DNA from: Oscillospiraceae bacterium
GTDB taxonomy: Bacteria > Bacillota > Clostridia > Oscillospirales > CAG-382
Assembly (NCBI GenBank): GCA_015064945.1
Contig: SVRF01000020.1
Span: 1-35,184 of the forward strand
DNA: 35,184 nt
Reading direction: 5' to 3'
Every line of letters begins with the position of its first letter. Position 1 is the first letter of the stretch. The notes beneath the pieces were generated by a model. The model was given only the letters and a program-made list of their open reading frames with translations, was not told the DNA's origin and ran no database searches. Positions 25,002-32,127 of the stretch are shown piece after piece. A program made the translations under genes and the position numbers.

Positions 25002-26561
25002 TTACTCGGTAACTAAGAAGTTGCGAAGCTTGAGGTGGATGTCTACAACACCACCTTTGTGGACTACAACTTCGTCAATCAGCTCTTGGCAGATAGACTG
25101 TCTTTCTTTATCTGTCATACGCTTCCACGTAGACTCAAGTGAACGAAAGATGGATTTTGTTTTTTCAACCTTTCGCATAATCTCTGCTTTTTCTTCTTCG
25201 TCGTTAAGCTCGGCTTCGAGTTCTCTGATGCGAGACTTGATTTTTTGTATCTTGCCTCTCAGAACATCGTCATCGTCGATATCTTCCGAAAACGCTTCGT
25301 ACAGCTTATCAAGCTTTCCTCGCTCCTTCTTTATCTCAGTGGTTATTGCTTTTATAGGGTCAAACAACGGTGCTTGCTTCTTATTGTTTTCGTCTCCAAG
25401 ATAAGTCATCCTGAACAGCTCGCTTATCACAGCATTTTCAACGTCGATAGCCCAATAGCGTTCGTTTTGGCAATCATCGCTCTTTATGAGATATGGCTTG
25501 GAGCTTTGCTGAGAATAGCATATCAGTTTGCAGTCACCGCTCTTACTCCACTTTTGGTATCTCATCTTTGCGCTGCATTCGCCGCACACCAAAAGCCCGG
25601 TCAGTAGATGGTCTGAGCTTGCGCGGTGTTTACTGCGGCTTTCCATCTCGTCTTGTGCTTCCTTCCATCGAGATAAAGAAATTATAGGCTCGTGTCTGCC
25701 TTTATACTCCTTGCCCCTGTAAACGATGCAGCCGGTCAAGGATTTTCGTTTAAGTATCTCGGTTACTATCCTATCGCCCTTAAACCCTAAGCGGTTAGCA
25801 ATTTTCTGCGGAGCCAGCTTCTCCTCGATGTATAAGCGAAAGACTTCACGGACTTTCTCGGCTTGTTCCGGTATAATTTCCAAGACGCCCGTGGATTGAT
25901 TATAGAAATATCCGTAGGGGGTAATACCGCCTCCCGGCCAATAACCATCCTCCACTCTTGCAATCATACCTCTTTTAAGCTTTTGAACAATTAGGTCGCG
26001 GTCAAACTCTGCAAGACCGGCAAACAGTGTGAGCAGGAATTTACTCTGAGGGTTATCCGGCTCTATCCTCAAATGCTTTTCATCTGCGGAGAAAAAGGCG
26101 ATATCCTCTTTGTTTTTATTGATTAAGCTATGCTTGCTGTCCACCTTACAAAGAATATAGTCTTGGATAAACTGTAGCGTACCAAGAAGAGTTCTGCCCA
26201 AACGGTCAATTTTAGGAACGACAAAAGCGTTTACTCGGATGTTGGAACGTCCTTCGTTATAGGCAGTGATGTATCGGGTTATTGCATCCAGCGCGGGACG
26301 CTCCATCTTTGTGCCCGTATAGCCGTCATCAACGAACAATACGAGGTTTTTAAGCTCTTCCAGCTCGCAGCACTTGATGACAGCCTTTTCTTGAACGTCC
26401 AAGCCGTAGCCTTCGTCTGCTTGCTTGTCGGTGGAGACTCTTAGATAACCGAAGTTAACTAAGTAATTCCCGTTTTCATCCTTTTTGACCTCGTCGTCAA
26501 TTGCTATCCTCATATAGGGCTTGAGACTCAGCACATCTTTAAGCTTATAGATTTTACCCAT
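25002..26561 (-). CDS. Large serine recombinase (site-specific integrase/excisionase)
   Basis: 519 residues from the ATG at 26561, which has GGGAGG 8 nt upstream; a longer frame to 26693 has none. The resolvase domain (about 35-195) has catalytic Ser43 in YLRVSTDKQ and the 'KIDRLGR' arginines near 117-123. It is followed by the recombinase domain (about 210-310), a zinc ribbon (C326, C329, C348, C364) and a coiled coil (about 400-480), the standard order of phiC31/TnpX-type integrases. It would cut attB and attP at a 2-nt core. Its 3' end faces the broken sigG, so it is the likely agent of insertion and, with a directionality factor, excision. A 38-residue N-terminal extension precedes the resolvase domain. 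Confidence 0.95.
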   Translation of the reverse strand: MGKIYKLKDVLSLKPYMRIAIDDEVKKDENGNYLVNFGYLRVSTDKQADEGYGLDVQEKAVIKCCELEELKNLVLFVDDGYTGTKMERPALDAITRYITAYNEGRSNIRVNAFVVPKIDRLGRTLLGTLQFIQDYILCKVDSKHSLINKNKEDIAFFSADEKHLRIEPDNPQSKFLLTLFAGLAEFDRDLIVQKLKRGMIARVEDGYWPGGGITPYGYFYNQSTGVLEIIPEQAEKVREVFRLYIEEKLAPQKIANRLGFKGDRIVTEILKRKSLTGCIVYRGKEYKGRHEPIISLSRWKEAQDEMESRSKHRASSDHLLTGLLVCGECSAKMRYQKWSKSGDCKLICYSQQSSKPYLIKSDDCQNERYWAIDVENAVISELFRMTYLGDENNKKQAPLFDPIKAITTEIKKERGKLDKLYEAFSEDIDDDDVLRGKIQKIKSRIRELEAELNDEEEKAEIMRKVEKTKSIFRSLESTWKRMTDKERQSICQELIDEVVVHKGGVVDIHLKLRNFLVTE

Positions 26562-26699
26562 TACGCAGGCCTCCCTTGATTGAACCATCTGCATTATAAC
26601 ACACGGTTTCTCGATACTCAAGTCGTAATATGTAAATATTCTGATAATGGTGAGAATTACCAAAAAACAAGGACAGGTAGTGTCCTGTCCCAATCTGAC

Positions 26700-26858
26700 T
26701 TACGCCGACTTTGCATCTCCTTCAAAATCTTTTGCGGCAATGCGCTCTGCGACATCATTGACTATTCGGTCTACAGTTGAATTTTTAATAATTAACTGCT
26801 CAACCTGAGACGGCTCGATTTGCTTGCCGCCGAGAAATACACGTGCCTTGATTTTCAT
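26700..26858 (-). CDS. 52-residue protein upstream of the recombinase
   Basis: The ATG at 26858 follows a strong AAAGGAGG. The protein has a short beta start ('MKIKARVFLGGKQIE'), then a charged helical remainder. It reads toward the recombinase gene 138 bp away on the same strand. Small proteins in this position can be recombination directionality or regulatory factors, but nothing in the sequence proves it. No family is recognised. Confidence 0.65.
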   Translation of the reverse strand: MKIKARVFLGGKQIEPSQVEQLIIKNSTVDRIVNDVAERIAAKDFEGDAKSA

Positions 26859-27103
26859 TATCAAGCCGCCTCCTTTCAAATTATAGTATTGGCATAATTT
26901 TGCTACCATAGACAGCTATTCCCCCCAAAAGGTGGTTTTAACTACGATAGCCTGCCTTGTTCGTTTGGCGTATACATCATAAACTTTTTGATGCGAGATT
27001 GATAGCTGAAGGGTTTATTCGCGGTGCCCAACAGGCTTTTGTTTTTATCGCTCTCATCTATGTATTACAATACAAGTCATAAAATATGAATTTCGCCCCT
27101 GTC

Positions 27104-27478
27104 TTAACAAAGCTGAGCAAACACATCAGGCACAGCAACTCCGCTTTCGCAGCGGCTTTTGGCTGTTTTTCTGTCCCTCTTGACGGCGAACCTATCGGGG
27201 ACAAACTCATCACGCTCAACGAAATACAGCATCTCGAACGCAACTGCCCTGCGACTCATTATCAAAGCCAAGAAGTTGCTGAGCTTGGTCCTTGTGAAGC
27301 GATAATTCTTCTCCAAGTAGCTGCGAATTATCGGAGCCTTATCTTCTATCGTGTCGATAGTTGCTTCGCGCTCAGCTAAGAAATCATAGCTCTGAGCCCA
27401 GTCCACCAGCACAGCTTCACCTTCTTTGCGTGTTGCACCGTCAGTCAGATGTAAGGTTGTAAGAGAAAAAAGAAGCAA
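27104..27478 (-). CDS. Possible small protein downstream of the RNA region (doubtful)
   Basis: An open frame of up to 124 codons from a TTG at 27478. A GTG at 27412 preceded by AAGAAGG is a better start, giving about 102 residues. The composition is protein-like, with a mix of charged residues ('RSYLEKNYRFTRTKLSNFLALIMSRR', written in parts: RSYLEKNY, then RTKLSNFL). No ATG, no domain and competing frames on both strands make it uncertain. It might be the tail of a decayed gene. Confidence 0.35.
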   Translation of the reverse strand: MLLFSLTTLHLTDGATRKEGEAVLVDWAQSYDFLAEREATIDTIEDKAPIIRSYLEKNYRFTRTKLSNFLALIMSRRAVAFEMLYFVERDEFVPDRFAVKRDRKTAKSRCESGVAVPDVFAQLC

Positions 27479-28488
27479 AAAAGAGAATATATATCCGCTC
27501 TTCCACGGCCGCGGGGGCCGTCCTCAACGTTCGCTGATGCTTTCGCATCGCTCTCGTCTCGGATAAGTTTGGATAAGGAGATAGCCTTAGCTCTAACACC
27601 AACTCCTATATAATAGCCGGACATCTCAAGGGCTCCTTCGTCCGTATCGGGAATTATCCCATCGGACTCAGTCGCCCTTGCGAACTATAGCTCTGATTGC
27701 TATGAGCAGCCGTGTCCAAGGACACAACTACTCACAGCCCTCCAGTGCTATAGCCGGCTATTAAGCGAGAAATAGCTGGAGTTCCTCTCTCCTTAAGAGC
27801 TCCCTCGCTTGGTTTGGTCGCTCTCAAGGGGAACTCTTCACCACAAGCTCCAATCGTCCTATGAGAAGCCGTGCCCAAGGACACAACTACTCACAGTCCT
27901 ATCGGTGCTTGTAGTCAGCTATTTCGCTTTGGTCGTTCGTTGCGTGTCTTAAGCAATGTCTATTCGACTTGTCCAGAGCCTCAAATCTTTACTGTATGAG
28001 ATGTGCTTATAACGAGGGGAACGGCTCTGGGTCTCATAGTCATTGCTATTGAGAAGATTTTATACGCTCCTGTGCAAAGCCATTTCGCTTTCTCAAGAGC
28101 CTTGTTTTCTTAGGTTCTTGAACTATCCAGAGATTTTAGCTGTCTGCTTGTAGTTGGCGACTAACACGAGATACGGCTCTTGGCTCAATATCTTTGCTAC
28201 GGAGCTTCTCTGCCGTCGGTGTCAATGGCAGAAATTCTTTTCCTCTGAAGGACCTTTTTCGCCACAGAAGTCTTCCTGCCGTCTCATTTGTTGGCGGCTT
28301 CAAAGGTCACAGAAAAGAGCTTCACGTCTCAGGTCCCGAGACAGTCAAGCGGTGAATAGCCTCTCCCTTGCAGTCCAAGGCCACTCACAGCCTGACTTGG
28401 TCCTGAGACTTGCCCTTTCCACCTTTTTTCCTGATTGGGAGAAAGACGTTGGACACGCACTCACTCTGACCAAAAGTAATAATACATT
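27477..28488 (-). ncRNA. Candidate large structured non-coding RNA, about 1 kb, with repeated hairpin modules
   Basis: No convincing protein gene is present, but the minus strand folds densely. Two copies of a 16-17 bp hairpin (27896-27859 and 27737-27700) have outer arms CTGTGAG/CTCATAG, inner arms AGTTGTGTC with GGCACGGCT or GACACGGCT, and a CTTG loop. A diverged third copy lies at 28388-28352. Their flanking stems covary: CTACAAGC/GCTTGTGG (27914-27907, 27848-27841) against CTATAGC/GCTATAG (27753-27747, 27691-27685). Another pair, CAAGAGCC/GGCTCTTG (28182-28175, 28101-28094) and CCAGAGCC/GGCTCTGG (28030-28023, 27980-27973), shows an A-U to C-G swap. A 17-bp stem spans 27836-27779. Several G-U pairs would be A-C mismatches on the plus strand, so the RNA is minus. 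A GC hairpin (27521-27505) and T-rich stretch mark the 3' end. Ends are approximate. Family unknown; GOLLD, ROOL and HEARO are the comparisons to make. Confidence 0.72.
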
Positions 28489-28494
28489 TCGTTT

Positions 28495-28523
28495 AAAATA
28501 ATTACGCTGATATTATTCAACAA
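28495..28523 (-). promoter_or_regulatory. Possible promoter of the structured RNA
   Basis: On the minus strand: TTGTTG (28523-28518), 17 bp and TATTTT (28500-28495), just after the stop codon of the 556-residue protein gene. It is a moderate match only. Co-transcription with that gene is the alternative. Confidence 0.4.
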
Positions 28524-28532
28524 TGTCTTTCC

Positions 28533-30203
28533 TCATCTTCGCACAGAAAAAAGACGGTACCTGTTGGTACTCTTATTATTACCAACACCCCTTACCGTGG
28601 CCAATAGAGAAGTAACGCCATACCCTCTGTTCTTTGGAGGAACTCTTCTCATTGCCAACACACTATCGTGAATTCGTTTAGTTGCAGCTTTCTTGCTTTC
28701 CTTTTTAGATTTCTTTTTAGCCTTTTGCTTTTCGCTTTCTTTTCTTTTCTTAACGCCCTTGATGCTTTTTGAACCGTCTCTGTGGTTCACAATCTTAGCG
28801 TCCCAATACTTAGCTACGGTTTTTCTATCTATCTTAAGCTCTCTGGCACACTGAGACTTGTTTCCCTCAGGGTTAGCTTCTCTCCAACGCACGACTACCC
28901 CGCACCTACTGTTGCTGTAGTCGGGGTCAGTCTTGAACTTTTCTTTTTTCATCTTTGCAAGCTGCTCCAGATGCACCTTACGGGTGTTGCCGTTGCGCTT
29001 ATTAGCCTTCATCTCAACGCCGGACCATTCGGAGAGAGTCTTTCTTTTTAGGCGTCTGAGCTTCTCACTAACCTTAGGGTCTTTACTCGTTTCGAACAAC
29101 TCGTTGGCTTTGTTTTCGCACCACCAGCGAGGCATTTTGGGATTAAGCACTTGATATACGTCAGCCAAGGCACTCAAAATCGTCTCAAAGCCGGCTTTGT
29201 AATTAGTCTTTATGGCAACAGCCAAAAGAGCCTTAGGTGCGCCGTATGTCAAATTTTCGCACTCAAGGCATTGTTTATGGAACCAGAAAAAGAACCCCTT
29301 GCCAGTCCAATCCCAGGAACCTCTTTCTTTTTCGCCGGCAGGAACTTTATTAACTATACGGCTATGATACCATTCAGGAAATAGCTCCATGGCTTCTTCC
29401 AAACTGTATTTGGATTTTTCATATGTAAAGCGTTGCTCCTTAGGAAGGTGAGCGAGAAATGAATTAACATCTACGCGCATACCGCATTCGCATTTATAAA
29501 GCTCTACAGGCTTTCCTTTGTATACGCTTCCCACAATAGGCACGGGTCTGTTGAGAGGCGTGTGCATTTTCTGGGCAACCTTCTCTGCTTTTTTGCCTAC
29601 TATCGCCCCGTAAAGCTTAGCCGCAAAAATATCTACAGCTTCCTGCAGTGCGGTAGCTAATCCGGTGTACATAGGCACAGCATCGCTAAGCGGATATAAA
29701 AACCACAGGTCTTCTCCGCTATCAAGTATGTATTCAGGGATAGAAATCTTTTGTTTTTTGAGATACCTAAAAAGGGTAAGTTCGGTAATACGGTCCTCGC
29801 TAACGCCTTTTGAAATCTGGCTTTTTTCGATAGCTGTTGCAATCTTCTTAGCGTAGTTGCTATCTTCCCAATTTTCTATAGCTGATACAATCATATCCGC
29901 ATTGGGTAGGCGGATGGCTATACTTGTTATAAATCTGATAGCGTTGGTTTGAGGAGTGTCGCCGTAGCTCATAAATGGCATAGCAAAGTCTTTGCCTTGG
30001 TATTTCTTATATTCAACGGACGGTAATATTGAGTGCTCCAAAACACTCGACCCGAAGCCTTGATATACAGGAACGTGCTGTCCATCTGGTATAGTGAAGA
30101 CCTCGTCTCCAAAGGTGCTGGTATAGTAAAGCGTATTGTAAGCAGTTTCAATCCAATCGCCCGATACTGCCTCCGTTCCAAACATCTTAATTTCTCTTGC
30201 CAT
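28533..30203 (-). CDS. 556-residue element protein with Cys-pair motif, HTH and basic tail
   Basis: The start is the ATG at 30203, with AAAGGAGAAG 5 nt upstream; an ATG at 30278 lacks a site. The first half is of unknown family. 'KCECG' and, about 110 residues later, 'QCLEC' suggest a zinc-binding site. Further on, 'NPEGNKSQCARELKIDRKTVAKYWD' (in parts: NPEGNKSQCAREL and IDRKTVAKYW) looks like a helix-turn-helix found at the end of plasmid/phage replication-type proteins. The last 70 residues are extremely Lys/Arg-rich, as in nucleic-acid binders. Repeats upstream (30348-30460) could be its binding sites. The candidate large RNA follows 45 nt downstream on the same strand, so a DNA/RNA partnership is possible. 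Function not assigned. Confidence 0.7.
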   Translation of the reverse strand: MAREIKMFGTEAVSGDWIETAYNTLYYTSTFGDEVFTIPDGQHVPVYQGFGSSVLEHSILPSVEYKKYQGKDFAMPFMSYGDTPQTNAIRFITSIAIRLPNADMIVSAIENWEDSNYAKKIATAIEKSQISKGVSEDRITELTLFRYLKKQKISIPEYILDSGEDLWFLYPLSDAVPMYTGLATALQEAVDIFAAKLYGAIVGKKAEKVAQKMHTPLNRPVPIVGSVYKGKPVELYKCECGMRVDVNSFLAHLPKEQRFTYEKSKYSLEEAMELFPEWYHSRIVNKVPAGEKERGSWDWTGKGFFFWFHKQCLECENLTYGAPKALLAVAIKTNYKAGFETILSALADVYQVLNPKMPRWWCENKANELFETSKDPKVSEKLRRLKRKTLSEWSGVEMKANKRNGNTRKVHLEQLAKMKKEKFKTDPDYSNSRCGVVVRWREANPEGNKSQCARELKIDRKTVAKYWDAKIVNHRDGSKSIKGVKKRKESEKQKAKKKSKKESKKAATKRIHDSVLAMRRVPPKNRGYGVTSLLATVRGVGNNKSTNRYRLFSVRR

Positions 30204-30347
30204 AAAAACTTCTCCTTTTGTTCTTGTTAATTCTTTGGACTGCGCGAAATATTTTCTCCACGGTCCTTTGTCTTCCATCTATTGTTATTGCATATAAGTC
30301 CACAAATATGATTTCGCCGAAATGATATAGCTGCTCCTGTGCTCGTG

Positions 30348-30460
30348 TTAGCTGTATTAGGGAAAATCGGGTATTGAGTTTAAGGAAATATTCCCCCATT
30401 ATTGTTATACAATATTATTTTCGCTCTAATACAGCTATCGTGGTTCTAATACAGCTATCG
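30348..30460. repeat. Iteron- or operator-like repeats
   Basis: Two exact direct copies of CTAATACAGCTATCG at 30426-30440 and 30446-30460 (20-bp period) and an inverted copy TTAGCTGTATTAG at 30348-30360. Two turns of spacing put both direct copies on one DNA face, as in replication iterons or a dimer-repressor operator. They lie upstream of the 556-residue gene. Confidence 0.7.
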
Positions 30461-30585
30461 AACCCCACGAGGTGCTCACGCGGTGTCATTTCATTGCTCT
30501 CTATAGTAGTTATTACAAGATAGGTTGACAAAGAAAAAACAAGAATTAACAAGCGCGACAATGAGAAGTGGCGCATCTCTAAGCA

Positions 30586-30614
30586 TTGACATTTGAAGCC
30601 ACAAGTGATATAAT
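30586..30614 (+). promoter_or_regulatory. Consensus sigma-A promoter of the HipA-type gene
   Basis: TTGACA (30586-30591), exactly 17 bp and TATAAT (30609-30614): a full consensus match. The start codon is about 45 bp downstream, with AGGAGG at 30649-30654. Confidence 0.88.
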
Positions 30615-30658
30615 CGAAACAGTAAGGCTGATATACGGCTTATCTGAGAGGAGGTATT

Positions 30659-31837
30659 ATGATGGATGCCCTGTTAATGCACAAGAACGTTCCTGTGGCT
30701 AAGGTTGTCTTAGAGGACTCAGGCTGGATAAGCAAAGTCGAAGCCACCTACAATCCATCTCACCTACCTATCGGCATCCACTTGATAGGCGACAGAGCCG
30801 ACAAGAAGGAGCTGTCAGATTGGTGGATACGCAGGTCTATTCCTGCAAGCCGTTCGGGAATAAGAGAGACTCTTGAAGCGCTTGATATAGGTGTTCCTCA
30901 GGTTCTTCTGTCAAGGTGCTATGGCTTGAGCTTATCTGACCACTACTGGATTAAGCTCTGCGACTCTCAGATAGCTTGGGAGACCGTAAACTTTTTTTAT
31001 AATGAGTTCTCTGATGATATAGGCGACCTGCTGTTTGGTAAACGAAGCTCTGTTGACAACATCGACTTCAACTCTCCCGATAACACCTCTGACGGTTGGC
31101 TAAAGAAAAGATGGAAGATAATTGACGGCAACAGATGCCTGATAAAAGGCGGTAGCGCACCCTTCCACCAACAGCCGTTTAATGAGGTTGCGGCAACACG
31201 TATAGCGAGTGCTTTGAATATTCCGCATATCCCTTACGATTTGCTTTCGATAGACGGCAAGCCCTATAGTGTTTGCAAGGATTTTGTAGACGAAAATTCT
31301 GAGCTTGTATCGGCACATCGAGTGTTAATTAAAGAGAAGAAGCCTAACCATATATCCGAGCATCGCCACTTTATTGACGTATGTGATAGAGAAGGAATAG
31401 ACGTTGCCCGTTCTGTAGACGAGATGCTTGTCTTAGATTACATCATCGCCAACACGGACAGACACTTTAACAACTTTGGTATCCTTCGCAACCCCGACAC
31501 TCTTGAATGGATTGGCTTTGCGCCTGTCTACGATAGCGGCACGTCTTTTGGCTGTGATGAGCTAACCCCTGTTATCAAATCCCAGATAATCCCCAAAAGC
31601 AAGCCGTTTAAGGACGACCATCTTGAGCAGCTAAAGCTCGTTTCTTCTTTCGACTGGATAGATTTCTCTAAGCTGTATCAGGCTGTAGATGAAGTGAGGG
31701 ATATATTCTATAAAGCGTCAGAGGCTATCCAAGGCTTTGGAGACGATAGATCCGAAGCTATAGTACAAGGTCTTCTCGGCAGGATAGATGCCCTGAGAGA
31801 GTTGTCTGAGATAGATAAAGTGTCTAAGATAGATTAA
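30659..31837 (+). CDS. HipA-type Ser/Thr kinase (solitary, no HipB partner)
   Basis: 392 residues; ATG at 30659 or, with better spacing, the next codon at 30662. The N-terminal 100 residues match the Firmicute HipA-domain family ('IRRSIPASRSGIRETLE', 'CYGLSLSDHYWIK'). The kinase part has a candidate nucleotide-binding Lys163 (LIKGG), catalytic loop N265-T-D267-R-H with N271/N272 ('NTDRHFNN'), and metal-binding D292 in YDSG. HipA toxins phosphorylate a translation target such as GltX; the target here is unknown. No HipB-like antitoxin gene is next to it, so it is either an orphan kinase or controlled in another way. It has a consensus promoter and its own terminator. Confidence 0.88.
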   Translation: MMDALLMHKNVPVAKVVLEDSGWISKVEATYNPSHLPIGIHLIGDRADKKELSDWWIRRSIPASRSGIRETLEALDIGVPQVLLSRCYGLSLSDHYWIKLCDSQIAWETVNFFYNEFSDDIGDLLFGKRSSVDNIDFNSPDNTSDGWLKKRWKIIDGNRCLIKGGSAPFHQQPFNEVAATRIASALNIPHIPYDLLSIDGKPYSVCKDFVDENSELVSAHRVLIKEKKPNHISEHRHFIDVCDREGIDVARSVDEMLVLDYIIANTDRHFNNFGILRNPDTLEWIGFAPVYDSGTSFGCDELTPVIKSQIIPKSKPFKDDHLEQLKLVSSFDWIDFSKLYQAVDEVRDIFYKASEAIQGFGDDRSEAIVQGLLGRIDALRELSEIDKVSKID

Positions 31838-31899
31838 GCTGTCTCTAAGATAGCCAACATTATTCAATAATGCCCATTTTTCACCTCGTTTATAAAGAG

Positions 31900-31952
31900 A
31901 GAGCGGCTCTGTCTCGGAAAAATCCGATTCAGAACCGCTCTGTTTTGTTTTT
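31900..31952 (+). terminator. Intrinsic terminator of the HipA-type gene
   Basis: AGAGCGG...TCTG...TCGG (31900-31917) pairs with CCGA...CAGA...CCGCTCT (31924-31941) with small internal loops, then TGTTTTGTTTTTT. The rest of 31838-32127 holds no gene that I can see. Confidence 0.8.
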
Positions 31953-32127
31953 TGCTATTTGCTTGTTTTTTCCGTTGTCTCCTTTTCTTGGCAGCACACA
32001 CAATATCACAGAAAGGGGAGAAAGTTCAGAGAGAATCTAAAAACATCGAACAGATTAGAAAAAATTTTGGATACCTTTTTTCAGCACCGTCTTGTTATGT
32101 TGTTCTTCTGACACGTTTATTGTTTCA

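Larger units (their letters stand above)
30204..30658. promoter_or_regulatory. Divergent control region with repeats
   Basis: 455 bp between the 556-residue gene and hipA. It holds three copies of a TAGCTGTATTAG motif, an inverted 13-bp pair (CTTGTTAATTCTT at 30223-30235 and AAGAATTAACAAG at 30541-30553), and the hipA promoter. A 70-codon minus-strand frame (30187-30399) has no ribosome-binding site and is not called. Confidence 0.5.
24936..31955. mobile_element. Serine-recombinase element inserted in sigG (minimum visible extent)
   Basis: The element starts where sigG is broken. It carries a large serine recombinase, a 52-residue protein, a structured-RNA region, a 556-residue HTH protein with upstream repeats, and a HipA-type kinase. 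The right end given is only the last clearly accessory gene plus its terminator. The missing sigG 3' half is not seen, so the true end may lie beyond 35,184. No conjugation, capsid or tail genes are visible. Confidence 0.6.

Noticed and set aside
27700..27925. Two similar segments that could be read as a simple tandem duplication or an IS remnant
   Set aside because: Differences between copies preserve base pairing, no transposase or terminal inverted repeats are present, so RNA modules explain them better.
27477..28488. CRISPR array or group II intron as explanation for the repeats
   Set aside because: No regular repeat-spacer pattern, no cas genes, no reverse transcriptase and no recognisable domain V hairpin.
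28154..28501. 115-codon plus-strand open frame
   Set aside because: It lies across the stems of the structured-RNA region, has no ribosome-binding site and low-complexity composition; the minus-strand G-U pairs favour RNA.
30187..30399. 70-codon minus-strand frame before the 556-residue gene
   Set aside because: No Shine-Dalgarno, overlaps the real gene start and the repeat region; it could still be a leader peptide but cannot be supported.
31838..32127. Right attachment site with the sigG 3' end
   Set aside because: No sequence resembling sigma-G beyond residue 97 was found here or anywhere to 35,184 on either strand.
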